A stretch of 64,000 nucleotides of DNA from Pycnococcus provasolii (GCA_938743325.2 OW568894.1:460293-524292); one strand, 5' to 3'. Counted from the first letter of the stretch, positions 39,035-49,844 are shown. The notes: generated by a model not told the origin, from the sequence alone. Numbers and translations: made by a program.

Positions 39035-39529
39035 CGACGAATGCCCGACAGGGAGACTTCCTCGCTCGCTTATAAGTCTATGACGCCTGCCACCAGCCCG
39101 CCACTGGTCAGCTGCCACCAGCCCACGTGGCAAGTGCCAGTGCCAGTGCGAAGCGAAGAAGCGTGCAAGGGGCCGAGGGGCAGGGGCAGGTTGTTTGCTC
39201 TGGGTTCGACAGGTTCGACATGCGACGGCGACATGTCATGGGCACGGACAGTGGGGGAGAGAGGCACAGTCCAGTTTTGACGTCGCACAGAAATGAAATG
39301 AAAGGGAGGAAAGGGAACCCCGAACGAAATCGAATCTAATCACTACCTTAAGAAGTAGGGGTTAAGGGGAGGCTCTCAATGAAGGCCCTCACCCCCTGGG
39401 CCTGGGGTGTTTTGTGTTTGACTTGAGTTCGAACTCCCCTGTTCCCTCTCCTCGACCTCTTTCCCACCGCGCCATCAGTCTTTGTGCCTCGCCCTCCCTC
39501 CCTCTCTCTCTCTCACACTTTCACGTTGT
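39035..39529. other. Divergent intergenic region
   Basis: About 495 bp with a CTCTCT tract just before the TSP1 gene. No gene seen; a leader exon for the TSP1 protein could be hidden here. Confidence 0.45.
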
Positions 39530-42439
39530 ATGCCCGCGCCGCCTCCGCCTCCGCCATCTCCGCAGCCGCCACCGCTGCCGCCGCCGCCACCGCCCAAGCA
39601 GGCTAGGCCGCCGTACCAGTACCGCGCAGGCGCGTGGTCGCCTTGCTCGGAGACGTGCGGGGGTGGTGACCAGACGCGAGACCTCGTGTGCAGGAGCTTG
39701 GTGGATGTCGAATGGCCGCCGGTTCCCTTGACTGAGTGCGCGAGCATCAAACTCACGCCGCCGACGTTTCGAACGTGCAACCTGCAGCCGTGCACATCTG
39801 TCGCCTACCAAGCCGCGGAGTGGGACGAGTGCACGCGGACGTGCAACAGAGGCACGCAGAGACGTGTGGCGCTGTGCCGAAACGGGGGACCGCGCGGGTG
39901 GACCGTGCAGTCGTCGCTGTGCGACGTTGACGTGGACCCGAACGCCACGGACGTGCCTTCGCGCGTGCCCCCTCTTGTGCAGGCTTGCAACGTGCAACCG
40001 TGCACATTCTACCAGTTTGTCGCGGGACCCTGGCGCAGTTGCTCGGCACGGTGCGGCGAAGGTCTGCAGGAGCGCGAGGTGGTGTGCATCGAGCGCGACG
40101 CCAACGAATTCCGCATCGTTCCCGACGGATTCTGCGTCAAGAGCAGCAAACTCGCGCACCCTGCGACGAAGCGTCTCTGCCGAACCACCCCCTGCGACGA
40201 CGCTCGGTGGGTCGTGGGACCGTGGTCAGAGTGCCCCGTGCGCTGCGGCGGCGGCGTGCAGACGCGCACCGTCGAGTGCAGCTCGGCTGACACGTCCCGT
40301 TGCGTGGCTGTGAATGGTCCACCACCCGCAAGCGAGCAGCCGTGCTCGCGCACGCCTTGCGAGGATGCCATGCGCGACCCATGCTCCGCGGCGAAGGATG
40401 ACGTTCGCGCTTGCTACGGCAATGGCGAGTGCTCGACCGCGCAGGTGCTTGACCTGCACGATGCCAAGGACGTTATCAACGTTCCCGCGTGCGAGTGCGG
40501 CTTTCGCTTGCACAAGCCGCCGTTGTGCCGAACACCCGCCAACTGCAGCGGCATCGCCGACGCCCTCGGGCTATGCTGTGCTGCTCCGGGGGTGCTCGAC
40601 GCGAATGGAGCGTGCTGCGAACCTGGAAAGCTCAGCCGGCACGGCGAGTGCTGCCCCAGCGGTGTCGCGAACGCGTGCGGAGCGTGCTGCCCCGACTCGC
40701 CGGATGCGGAGCGAAGCAGGTGCATGAAATCATTCCCCGACGCCAACGGCAATTGCTGCCCCGGTGCCCTCGACGAAGCGGGAGTGTGCTGCCCGTCCGG
40801 TCGCTTCGACGAGTGCGGTGTGTGCTCCGGCGATGGAGCGAGCTGTCTGCTGCAGGTGTCCGTGACGGTAGAGGTTCCTCCGAATTTGCTCGGCGCCGTG
40901 AAAGCGTGGGCAGGCACGGATTCGGCACCACCTCCCCCGCCGCCTCCCGAACCTCTGGCTGGACGCCTTGTGCGACGGACGCTGAGAAGAAGGGCGATGC
41001 TCGCGCAGCAGCCAGCGCATGCAGACAATGGGTTTTCGACTTCCGCTCGCAGAGCCATCGCTGATGCGCTGCAGATCTCCTCGGATCACGTCGTGCTACA
41101 TGCCGCGATGGCGCCCGTCTCTCGCTACATGGACATTCCGCTCGTGTTCACGGATGGCTCTACCACAACCTTGCCTGGCTGGTTTCGCACTCCCGCGGGA
41201 TTCACCCGTGTGTGGAAAGTCACGTTCAGCGTCGTTCCCGGTGCCTTGGTCGAGGTTGCCACCGCGACGGAGATTCTCGGCAGGGAGCTCATGCTCGACG
41301 CCGAGAAGGCTGCCGGCCGTCGCATGGTCATTGGTCGCGTGGCGGATTTGTCGTGGGTGATCGCGCGCCTTGACGAGCGCGTGCACGGCTTTGCGAAGCT
41401 CCCAACGCGAGGCGGGGCGGTGCTGCTCGCACAGCGCATGTCTGAGAACGCCGTGAGTGTGTGCGGGAACGGCATCTGCGAGCGCGACGAGCGTTGCATC
41501 GGCGCGTCGGCCGTTGACGCCAATAACGTCACCGAGTCGCCATCGTGCTGCCCCGCCGACTGCCCGCACAAGCTTCTGAGATGTCCCAATCCGTTGTACA
41601 GTTCCGTTGAGTGTGGCTACGGTGGCGTTTGCCTTCGCAACACCGGACGATGCTCCTGCTTTGCTGGATATGCCGGAGAGACGTGCGACGAGTGTGCCGA
41701 TGGCTATGTCGCCAACGTTCCCGTGATTGACGACAGAGGCATCACCGCGCTGTACAAGTCGCCGCCGGGTGTACCCATCGTGTGCCACCGCCTCCCCGAT
41801 CGCATTTTCCCACCTCCACCGACACCACTCCGCGTGGTGGCGGCACCCCCACCGCCGCCTCCTGCGATACAGGCGAACAACTCGCTCATGGCTGCTGGCC
41901 TTGTTGTGATGCTTGCAGCTGCCACGGTTGCCGGCATGCTGTTCGTGTGCTTTGGCTGGTGGTGCGCATCTCGCTACTGCTGCAATCGCCAAGCCGAGAG
42001 ACACAACTACCGTCCCGCCACCTCCGCCGCCGCCGCCGCAAAAGCCTCCATCCCCATCCACGCTCCACCGCCACCACGCCAACCCGAGCATAAACACCGT
42101 CCTGCCGCCGCCGCCGCCGCCGCCGTTTCACCCGTCGAGGCGCCGTCGCCAATGCCAGCACCGCCACCTACCCTGAGCTCCTTGCCAGGGAGCTTGGACG
42201 TGCTTCCCGTGGATGCGAAGAATTCTCTCGTCACCGCGACCACGGCACGCATCTCCATGTCGTGCCGTCGTGAGCCGGATGAGCGGTTCACCGCTCAAAT
42301 AAACCGCGTGATTGACGACCGCGACGCGGAGGTGATGGCTCGCCTCGACGCACGTCGCGGCGAACGTTCTGTGGCCGTGCGCGTCACAAACTTTGCACGC
42401 ACGTACAAGCCCGTGGCTTGGCTAAACTCTGAATCTTAA
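39530..42439 (+). CDS. Thrombospondin type-1 / EGF-like single-pass membrane protein
   Basis: 969 residues from the ATG at 39530. After a proline-rich start, four TSP1 repeats follow, each with W-x2-C-S/T/P-x-x-C and a C-GxGxQ-R core (GAWSPCSETCGGGDQTRDLV, AEWDECTRTCNRGTQRR, GPWRSCSARCGEGLQERE, GPWSECPVRCGGGVQTRT). Next comes a Cys-Cys rich region (CCPSG and CCPDS repeats, ending CGVCSGDGASC), a SEA- or autoproteolysis-like middle, an EGF-like module (CGYGGVCLRNTGRCSCFAGY) and a transmembrane helix (AAGLVVMLAAATVAGMLFVC) with a Pro/Ala-rich cytoplasmic tail. Such proteins mediate adhesion or matrix contact. No signal peptide follows the chosen Met; the upstream in-frame codons are hydrophobic, so the real start is probably upstream or in another exon. 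Confidence 0.85.
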   Translation: MPAPPPPPPSPQPPPLPPPPPPKQARPPYQYRAGAWSPCSETCGGGDQTRDLVCRSLVDVEWPPVPLTECASIKLTPPTFRTCNLQPCTSVAYQAAEWDECTRTCNRGTQRRVALCRNGGPRGWTVQSSLCDVDVDPNATDVPSRVPPLVQACNVQPCTFYQFVAGPWRSCSARCGEGLQEREVVCIERDANEFRIVPDGFCVKSSKLAHPATKRLCRTTPCDDARWVVGPWSECPVRCGGGVQTRTVECSSADTSRCVAVNGPPPASEQPCSRTPCEDAMRDPCSAAKDDVRACYGNGECSTAQVLDLHDAKDVINVPACECGFRLHKPPLCRTPANCSGIADALGLCCAAPGVLDANGACCEPGKLSRHGECCPSGVANACGACCPDSPDAERSRCMKSFPDANGNCCPGALDEAGVCCPSGRFDECGVCSGDGASCLLQVSVTVEVPPNLLGAVKAWAGTDSAPPPPPPPEPLAGRLVRRTLRRRAMLAQQPAHADNGFSTSARRAIADALQISSDHVVLHAAMAPVSRYMDIPLVFTDGSTTTLPGWFRTPAGFTRVWKVTFSVVPGALVEVATATEILGRELMLDAEKAAGRRMVIGRVADLSWVIARLDERVHGFAKLPTRGGAVLLAQRMSENAVSVCGNGICERDERCIGASAVDANNVTESPSCCPADCPHKLLRCPNPLYSSVECGYGGVCLRNTGRCSCFAGYAGETCDECADGYVANVPVIDDRGITALYKSPPGVPIVCHRLPDRIFPPPPTPLRVVAAPPPPPPAIQANNSLMAAGLVVMLAAATVAGMLFVCFGWWCASRYCCNRQAERHNYRPATSAAAAAKASIPIHAPPPPRQPEHKHRPAAAAAAAVSPVEAPSPMPAPPPTLSSLPGSLDVLPVDAKNSLVTATTARISMSCRREPDERFTAQINRVIDDRDAEVMARLDARRGERSVAVRVTNFARTYKPVAWLNSES

Positions 42440-42459
42440 GATGTATGTATTTTTGTTAT

Positions 42460-42960
42460 TTAATGTAATGTAATCAGAACTCGCGCAAGTATTAGTGCTC
42501 CAGCAGAGCACCGGCCGACTCGCCCGATCGAATCGGGTATAGGTGCACACGTAGTGGATCGCTGAATCGTCATCGTCGTCGCCATACAAACTAGCCGCGC
42601 GAAGGATCTCCTCAGTACGCGCATCGCGCGCCCCCTCGTCGCCGATGGCCGCGATGAGCCTTCGTGCGCTCTCGCGGATGCTGATTGCATGCGCGGTGTG
42701 CACCTCATGCTGCTCTTGTTGTTGCTGCAGCTTGTCATCAGGAGGCGGGGGAGGCCGGTGGCGGCACCGTGCCGCCCGCGTCGCCGGTCGCGCGCCATTA
42801 TTAACATGGTCACGGCGTCGGCGACGTGCGGCAGGTCAGCACGCAAAGCTGCGAGCGACTTCTAGAACTTCTTTCCTCGCTGTGATTTGGCCGTCGCCTT
42901 GGCTGCCGTCTTCTCCAGCTCCTCCAGCTCCTCCATCATCTTCTCGTCGTCGAGACTGTT
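42460..42960 (-). pseudogene. Decayed paralog of the 46.2-46.7 kb gene fragment
   Basis: On the minus strand 42958-42862 reads SLDDEKMMEELEELEK then a Lys/Ala tail ending at an in-frame TAG; beyond the TAG the frame continues with KSLAALRADLPHVADAV. The same words occur intact at 46.2-46.4 kb (DDDDKVMEELEELEK and SIASLLADMPYVALLAYAV). Further on, 42630-42490 reads GARDARTEEILRAASLYGDD, matching a fragment in the inverted-duplication arms. Together this is a patchwork of copied gene pieces with an internal stop. Confidence 0.6.
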
Positions 42961-43022
42961 GTATTCATCATGAATGTCTTATCCATCAGGATGACGACGA
43001 CGTGAGCGTGTTTCGGCAACAT

Positions 43023-43249
43023 CGACGAGGACGCAAGCGTCGCCCCCGCCGCACGCCGCGCGACGAGCCATCACGCCAACGCAGGCATCGACGTGGCCCG
43101 GCTCCACCGCGCAAAGCACGAACACTGTCGCACGCGCTCTTCTCCTCACAAAAAGTACTAAACCGAACCGGGATCCCGGATTCCCGGATTCCAGAATTTG
43201 CTCCAGAATTCATGGACCAATGCCTTTATTCCACGACGGATCCCCTTTT
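43023..43249 (+). repeat. Diverged direct repeat upstream of CPSF100 gene
   Basis: About 220 bp, similar to 46772-46988. Shared landmarks are GAGGACGCAAGCGTCGCCCC at the left, CGGCTCCACCGCGCAAAGCA in the middle, ACCGGGATCCC and ATGGACCAA at the right. In both copies a new gene starts 80-150 bp downstream. Confidence 0.8.
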
Positions 43250-43332
43250 CGCCCCGGACCCGCCCTGCCCTGAGTTTTCATCCCCCGCGACGCTCCTGCC
43301 ATTCCCAAGGAACCGCACCGCAAGCCTCTGTC

Positions 43333-46017
43333 ATGACCACCTTCGTCGCGCTTGGCGGCGCGACGGGCGCGGCGGCACCCGCCTCCACGTCAGGCTTTAT
43401 AAGCCTGCTGCGCACGTCGGGCATTGGCGTGCTGCTCGACTGTGGCTGGGACGAGTCGTTCGAGCTGCAGGCTCTCGAGGCACTGCGCGAGGCGATACAG
43501 CGACGCGAGATCGACGCCGTCGTCCTCTCGCACTGCACGTTCGAGCACGTCGGCGCGCTCGCCGTGTGCTTCGGCACGTTTGGCTTGCGTTGTCCGGTGT
43601 ACGGCACGCCGCCGACGCTGAAAATGGCAGAACTCACGCTGAAGGAGATGCGAAACGCGCGCATCAGGTTTGGCGCGGGCGTATTTGAAGCATACTCTGC
43701 GGAGGACATCGACGCCGTGACGTCAAGCATGGTACCGTTGAGGTACAACCAGACGGCGGCGCTGGGTGCAACGCAGCGAGATGCCGCGCCGGATGTGACG
43801 CTGTCGGCGATGCCCGCGGGACGAACGGCGGGTGGAGCGGCGTGGCGCATACGCAGCGGCGGCGAAGACGTGTACTATTGTGTAGGCCTGTACCAGAAGA
43901 AGGACAGGCACGTCGACGGCTGTCGCTTGGATGACGCGGATGCCCAACGCGGATCGAACATCTTCGGGACTGCACCGGCGGCGCTTCTCGTGACGGATGC
44001 GCTCATTCCCGGTCCAAAGGACTCGCCGCAGGATCCGCTGCCTCGCCCACAGTTTAGCAGTCGTGGCGAGCGCGACAACGCGCTGCACGAGCAGGTGCTC
44101 GGCTGCCTTCGCCGCGACGGCACAGTGCTGATTCCCGCGGACGGAGGTGGAGGGCGCATCCTCGAGGTGCTGCTCATGCTCGAGGAGCTTTACGTGCGCA
44201 TGCAGGGCGGGCTGGATCGCTATCCAATTGCGCTTCTGTCGACGGTCGAGCCGCACCCGTCAACTCTGCTCGAGGTGGCACGCAGTCATCTCGAGTACAT
44301 GGCAGCTTCGCTCGCGCAGGGGTTCGAGGCGAGCCGCGACAACCCGTACACGCTACGCAGGCTGAAGTGCTGCACTTCGAAGGAAGAGCTGCTGCGAAAG
44401 TGCGGGCCAGGGCCTAAGATCGTGCTTTGCTCGCCGAAGAGCTGTGAGGCGGGAATCGCAAAAGAACTTCTGGTGGAGTACGCGAGCGTTCCGCGCAATC
44501 TGATATTGTTCATGGAGAAGCCGGAACCGAGCGAGAGAGGTGAGAATGGAGGACCGACGGTGGCGGCTCGTCTCTTTGATGCCGTGGAGCGTGCAAAGGA
44601 CGAGGCTTTCCAGCAGACGCGGCGCAGGGACTTTTACGGGTGCACAATCAAGATTGGCGTCACAAAGCGCGTTCCTCTGCTAGGGAGCGAGCTGCGAACG
44701 CACCAAATCAACGAGCAGCAGAAGAAAAGAAAAAGGGCGGCGGAGGAGGCGGAGAAGGAGGAGGCGGAGAAGGAGGCGGTGACCAAAAAAAACATAGCGG
44801 TGGCTGTGGAGAAGGAGGGTAAGCAGCAGCAGCAGCAACAACAACAACATGAGCAACAGCAGGAGCAGCAGCAGGAGCAGCAGGATGTGAAGAATGTTGT
44901 GAAAGCGGAAGCAGCGACTGCCGGTGTCGGTTCTGGTGCTGCGGGTGCTGCGGGTGCTGCGAAGCAGGAGCCCAACAAACCAGTGACGCCGAGGCAGAGA
45001 AGGGATGTCACGCCGCAGTGGAAGCGGGCGGGTGGGCGCGATCCTGACGACTGTCTTGTGGAAGGCTTCGTCGTACCGGTGGGTGCAGCCAGGCCCGTCT
45101 TCGCATCTGGACCGCGTGTTCTGCCGTCGTTCGGAGGAGGAGCTGTGCCACCGCCTCTTGTTGACGTTTACGGTGAGACGCTGACGGACGCCGAAATTGT
45201 CGCACTCAAAAAGAATGGAGGTGAAGAGACGGCGGCTGCGCATGCAGCGGCAATGGCGGCGGCGGCAGCGGCAGCGGTGGCAGCTGCTCAGCAAAAGGAA
45301 AAGGCAGTAGCTGTGGACAAAGGTGGAGGTGTCGTGCCAGCGGCACCCTCTGCCCCCGAGGTTCCGATGAAGACGGTGACTGCGGCGATGAGCCTGATGG
45401 TTCGGTGTCAGGTGGAACTCTGCGACTTTTCAAGCAGGTGCGACGTGCGATCCGCTGCGGCAGTGCTCGCAAGCCTTGCACCTCGCAAGTGCGCCGTCGT
45501 TGGTGGCAGCTACCTCGCAACGGCCGTTGCACTTGGCGAGGAGCTTCAGCGCGAGGTGGGATCTGGAGAGGAGGACTGCTCGATTTTGGTTCCCACGCCG
45601 CTGGAATCTATCAAGGTGTCAGCCGGTGGAGGGAGCCTTCTCCTCTCGCTGGATGCCGAAGTGCTGCGCAGTGCACACTTCTCCGTGCTCGGCGAGTGTC
45701 GCGTGGCATTCGTCGAAGGCACGCTGGGTGGGAAGGGAGAGGACGGCGTGTGGTCGTTAGGGCCGAACACAGGCCCGAGCGTGCGTCGCGGTGGATCGGT
45801 GTTTGTTGGTACGCTCGCCCTGCCCGACGTGAAGGTTGCGCTCGATCGCGCAGGCGTCAAGGCGACGTTCAAGGATGGGCGTTTGGTGTGCGGTGCAGGC
45901 GGCCGCGTCGTCGTTCGACGAGAAGGCAAGGGTGAGCGTTTTGTTGTTGAAGGTGGACTTTGCAGGGAATATTTCGTGGTGAGAGATCTGCTGTATGGAA
46001 GCTTTAGCATCATATGA
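43333..46017 (+). CDS. CPSF100 / CPSF2, cleavage and polyadenylation factor subunit
   Basis: 894 residues from the ATG at 43333. An N-terminal metallo-beta-lactamase fold (VLLDCGWDESFELQALEALR, DAVVLSHCTFEHVGAL, KMAELTLKEM) is followed by a beta-CASP region (VLIPADGGGRILEVLLMLEE type helix, LLSTVEPHPSTLLEVARSHL, DNPYTLRRLKCC) and the CPSF100-specific region. The active-site histidines of CPSF73 are replaced (HCTFEH), as in other CPSF100 proteins, so it is the inactive partner of the pre-mRNA 3' endonuclease. A Glu/Lys/Gln-rich insertion of about 90 residues (44730-44890) with a Gln run precedes the C-terminal domain, which contains the YGE/D-type word VYGETLTDAEIVAL. The gene is intronless. 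Confidence 0.88.
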   Translation: MTTFVALGGATGAAAPASTSGFISLLRTSGIGVLLDCGWDESFELQALEALREAIQRREIDAVVLSHCTFEHVGALAVCFGTFGLRCPVYGTPPTLKMAELTLKEMRNARIRFGAGVFEAYSAEDIDAVTSSMVPLRYNQTAALGATQRDAAPDVTLSAMPAGRTAGGAAWRIRSGGEDVYYCVGLYQKKDRHVDGCRLDDADAQRGSNIFGTAPAALLVTDALIPGPKDSPQDPLPRPQFSSRGERDNALHEQVLGCLRRDGTVLIPADGGGGRILEVLLMLEELYVRMQGGLDRYPIALLSTVEPHPSTLLEVARSHLEYMAASLAQGFEASRDNPYTLRRLKCCTSKEELLRKCGPGPKIVLCSPKSCEAGIAKELLVEYASVPRNLILFMEKPEPSERGENGGPTVAARLFDAVERAKDEAFQQTRRRDFYGCTIKIGVTKRVPLLGSELRTHQINEQQKKRKRAAEEAEKEEAEKEAVTKKNIAVAVEKEGKQQQQQQQQHEQQQEQQQEQQDVKNVVKAEAATAGVGSGAAGAAGAAKQEPNKPVTPRQRRDVTPQWKRAGGRDPDDCLVEGFVVPVGAARPVFASGPRVLPSFGGGAVPPPLVDVYGETLTDAEIVALKKNGGEETAAAHAAAMAAAAAAAVAAAQQKEKAVAVDKGGGVVPAAPSAPEVPMKTVTAAMSLMVRCQVELCDFSSRCDVRSAAAVLASLAPRKCAVVGGSYLATAVALGEELQREVGSGEEDCSILVPTPLESIKVSAGGGSLLLSLDAEVLRSAHFSVLGECRVAFVEGTLGGKGEDGVWSLGPNTGPSVRRGGSVFVGTLALPDVKVALDRAGVKATFKDGRLVCGAGGRVVVRREGKGERFVVEGGLCREYFVVRDLLYGSFSII

Positions 46018-46167
46018 GGCAGGTCTTTTGTTGTCGTGATGTATTTATGTTTAGTAGCAAAAGTCTGAAAATGAAAAACAAATGAGCCCCATTCCCGTTA
46101 GCGTCAACAGGTAGTAGTCCGTTGACTAATTATTATTGTCCGCGTTATGTACAACACATGTTTCGTG
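46018..46167. other. Short convergent intergenic region
   Basis: AT-rich 3' flanks of the CPSF100 gene and of the minus-strand fragment next to it; nothing else seen. Confidence 0.4.
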
Positions 46168-46741
46168 TCAAATTAATTTGTATGCATGCGCAATGGCGCC
46201 TTGCCCTGCGTGTCGCGCGCCATCAACGCCTCTAGACACGGCGTAAGCGAGTAAAGCGACATACGGCATGTCTGCGAGCAAACTTGCGATCGATGTCCAT
46301 ACCTTTTTCCCGCGCTTTGTTGATGCGGGCGCAGCTTTTCCTCCGTTCTTCTCCAACTCCTCGAGCTCCTCCATCACCTTGTCGTCGTCGTCGGATTCGA
46401 ACTCTTTCAGCATTGTGGGGTCGCCGCCGTTGCCGTGGTTGCTGCGCAGCACAGCGTCGTCGATAGCCTCCTGGCTGTATGTTTTGCAGAAGAGTAGTCC
46501 CACTTGGGGCGCGGGTGTTGTCAGCGCCATCACCGCCTCCACGACGAGCTTCGAAAATCGAAAGCTTCTCGACCGTCGTTTGAAAGCGCCACCCTTTCGG
46601 GAGTGACGCATACCTCAACGGAAGGCTGGCGCGTACTGCAGGTTTGTGGAAGTTTTGCCTCTCAGGCACTCCATGTTTTTCGCAAGCGATGTCGTATGCG
46701 ATTGCTGCATGTAGCTCATTCCGAAACCGAGCGTTGTACAC
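46168..46741 (-). pseudogene. AP2-like domain fragment plus acidic tail, probably not intact
   Basis: The upstream part reads RFRNELHAAIAYDIACEKHG then VPERQNF, the second half of an AP2/ERF DNA-binding domain (helix with AA-x-AYD and the final NF). A frame change near 46600 is needed to reach the downstream part, 46611-46168, which reads KLVVEAVMALTTPAP, EAIDDAVLRSNHGNGG, DDDDKVMEELEELEK and a Lys-rich then hydrophobic tail. An intron (GTATGCG near 46612) might connect them. The first half of the AP2 domain is missing, and a paralogous piece with a stop codon lies at 42.9 kb. I regard it as a partial or decaying transcription-factor gene, with a spliced functional gene as the alternative. 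Confidence 0.45.
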
Positions 46742-46771
46742 AACCTTTTATTAGCCTAGTAGCCCGACGAG

Positions 46772-46988
46772 GAGTCGAGGACGCAAGCGTCGCCCCGGCG
46801 TACGCCGCGTCGAGCCATCGCACCAACGTAGGCATCAACGTGACCCGGCTCCACCGCGCAAAGCACGAACATTGTCACACGCGCTCTTCTTCTCCGCCCT
46901 CACAAAAGTAAACCGACCGGACCGGGATCCCCAACCTCCTCCAGAAATCATGGACCAAAGTCTGAAAGGTAGATCTATGACGGATCCT
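46772..46988 (+). repeat. Diverged direct repeat upstream of the GST-like gene
   Basis: Second copy of the 43023-43249 element, about 85% alike by eye, ending 150 bp before the GST-like start codon. It also ends with a GACGGATCC word. Confidence 0.8.
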
Positions 46989-47138
46989 ATGATAATCCTC
47001 CCCCACCTCCCCCTCCCCCTTCCCCCCTCAATCCTCTTTTGACCACCTTTCGCGCTTGTTCACACTGCTCTTTCTCTCCCCCCTCTGAGATATCTTCCGC
47101 CGTATCTGAGCCACACACGGATCTATCTACCCCCTTTC

Positions 47139-48702
47139 ATGGCCACGACGACGTCTGCCCGCCGAAGTGTTTGCAGCACACGCACCAGGCAGATACCAGT
47201 GCGACCAGCCTGCACGACACGCCGACTTCGCACCATGGCCTCGTGGACTTCTCTGCAAGAACAAGCATCCGTTACACTGGAAGGAACGCGTATCAAAGAT
47301 CAGATCTCTCTGCGCTCCCAAGGGCTCGGTACGCCGCATGTCGCCAACAAACTGCGACTTCAGGACGCATCCGATGAGTCAGAAATACGACTCACGCTGT
47401 ACCGTGACCACGCGGGTTGGTGCCCGTACTGTCAGAAGGTTTGGGCTCTCATCGAGGAGAAAAAAATACCGTGTCGCATCGAGCGCATCAACATGAGGTC
47501 GTACGGACCAAAGCCGAAGTGGTGTAAGTCTACCAAGTCTAATTGTGCGTGGAGGATAAGCAACAGTTCACTAACAGCCCAACACACTAAACATACCAGT
47601 CACCGACAAGGTTCCGGGTGGTCTGCTTCCCGTGATCGAACTCGACGGCAAAGTCGTCACCGAGTCGCTCGTCATCATGCAGCTTCTTGAGCAGGAGTTT
47701 CCGGGAGAACCGTTCGGGCCGTACGGACCAGCTATGCTTCCTGCACCGGGCGACAAGAAAAATCTTGCCGCCGCCAACGCGCTGCTCAAGGAGGAAAGAA
47801 ATCTTTTCGGCGCGTGGTGCAGCCTCGTGTTCCGTCCGAGCATGCCCAATCTCTTCAACAAAAAGTCGCAGGCTCTGGGCGCGTTCGAGGCTGCGCTCAC
47901 GAAAATGGACGAGTCGCTCGCATCCACGCCAGGACCGTGGTTCCTCGGCGGCGAACACCCCGACATCGTGGACTGGCAGTACGTCACGCATGTTGAGCGC
48001 ATGAATGCGTCCGTGCTGTACTGGAAAGGTGTTCAGATTCGCGGATCGGGACGGTGGCCGCACATCGATGCGTGGTTCGACGCCTTCGAGGAGAGGCCGT
48101 CGTACATGGCGACGAAGTCTGACTACTACACGCACGTCATGGACATCCCGCCGCAGTACGGCCCAGGCTACGAGGATGGCGGTGCGGAGGCGGATAAAAT
48201 ACGCGCGGCGATCGACGGGAAGACGAGCTGGACGCTCGAGCAGGTGGATGCGTCGCCAGACATCGAGCCTTACGCCGCGAGCGAGGTGGCGAAGGGACCC
48301 GATGCTTGGCGTCACGAGGCGGCGGTAAGCCTCACGGGTAACGGAGAGGCGGTGGCGCGCTTCGCGTGCCGGGGCATGGGAGAGCCGGGTGGTGGTCAGT
48401 ACAGTGCACCTCTAGCCGACCCGCTCGCCAAGCCGGACTTGGAATGGGAGGAGGAGGTGGGCTCCGCGCTTCGCGCCATCAGCGCCGCGCTCCTCGACGA
48501 AGGTGGACCTCTCGCGGGAAGAGAAGGTGCGAAGGCGGCTCGTGAGCTCGCGATTGCCAGCCGCGAGGCTGGTCGAGCGCCAGGCATCGTCGCGTGCCTC
48601 ACGTACCTGCGAGATCGCGTCGGCGTTCCACGCGACATGAGCCTGCCCGCAGCCAATCAGCTGCGCGCGACACTGAACTGGTACATGGAATTGATGGAGT
48701 AA
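47139..48702 (+). CDS. Plastid-type glutathione S-transferase-like protein with C-terminal extension, two exons
   Basis: Exon 1 47139-47523, exon 2 47600-48702, intron 76 nt (GTAAGT...CCAG), phase 1; 495 residues. A basic Ser/Thr/Arg-rich leader of about 80 residues looks like a transit peptide. The thioredoxin-fold domain has redox motif CPYC at 95-98 (GWCPYCQKVWALIEEKKIP) and, across the splice, KWFTDKVPGGLLPVIELDG with cis-Pro and ESLVIMQLLEQEFP for the glutathione gamma-glutamyl group. The helical GST C-terminal domain follows (PWFLGGEHPDIVDWQYVTHV). CPYC GSTs act as thiol transferases or dehydroascorbate reductases rather than classical conjugators. An extra C-terminal region of about 170 residues (from roughly 48230) is not part of a normal GST. 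Confidence 0.88.
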
Positions 48703-48769
48703 CTCTAAGATGCCTCATTCAGTAATGGAGTGTACTTTACTTTGTCCGTCGGTTGTCCATTCACACCAG

Positions 48770-49844
48770 TTAAATCAGTTGTGGTTCTTGCATCGGAGGA
48801 GGCGCTTGCGGCGGCGGGGCGGCGGCAAAGGGATTCGCGGGATTCACAGGCGGCTGCTGCTGCATCGGTTGCATCTGAGGCTGCTGCTGCATCGGTTGCA
48901 TTTGAGGCGGTTGCTCCATTTGCATCATCGGAGGAGCTGCTTCCGCCGCCGCCGCCGCCGGCATTGGCATCGGCTGCTGTGCTGCCATCAGCGCGGGCTG
49001 CTGTGCCTCTGCCATCACAGGCTGTTGTGCTGGCGGTTGCGGAAACGACTGCTGCGCAAACGGGTTTGGTTCCTGCGCGAACGGATTGGTGCCTATGGAG
49101 GTTCCACCACTACCTTGCGTGTATTGGCCAGCCACGACTGGAGTTTCTGGCCCAGAACCTCGACGAGCGAGCGCACCGAACCCGTCGTCAGCCGCAGCGT
49201 TAGCTGAAGGTGCCCGGACCTGAGGCGCCTGACTGATTTCCTCCGAGTATGCGTCGCTGAAGCGCCTCCTCTGCGTCGAAGGGGGGCCAGAGGATGTTGG
49301 TGTACTTGGCGCCCCGTTGGATGATGGCGGTGCAGAGTCACTTCCTCGTGATCTGTTTCCGTAGATCTCACTTGCACGCGCGTCGCGTAACGCCTCGTAG
49401 AAGCGCCCACCCTCGCTCGGCTGGAAGACGAAAACGTCATTCTCGCGCGACTGAGCTTCGCCTCTGCCGCCAATCTTGCCAAACAGACCGGAGAACATGC
49501 TCTTCTTGCTTGGCGTATTGCCTCTGTCAGCGTCGACTTGCTCTTTCACCTCGTAGTGCACATCGTACTGGTGAAGCACTTTTTTGTCAACAAAGTACGT
49601 TTGCTTCACATCACCCGCGCTCTTCGCGTACTTGAACGAGACGTTTCCGTGTTCGTCGCACTTGCACACCGTCATAACGCCACCCTCTATGATGATTGCG
49701 CGGCTGTAGCTTTTCGGGCTAAATGCGCGAAGTGCCGTCTCACTCGGCAGCTTGAGGCACTGGAAGACCTGCGGTCCCTTCTCGTGCTTAAGCTGGGAGA
49801 AGGGGACGACACGGCCGCGCGTGATGTCCTCCACACGGATAGGC

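Noticed and set aside
39420-39440. B-box-like GTTCGAACTCC, possible tRNA
   Set aside because: No acceptor, D-arm or anticodon arm can be built around it.
42645-43688. Plus-strand open frame of about 350 codons upstream of and overlapping CPSF100
   Set aside because: Arg/Ser/Pro-rich without motifs and crosses several repeat fragments; it is antisense to the decayed gene pieces and out of frame with CPSF100.
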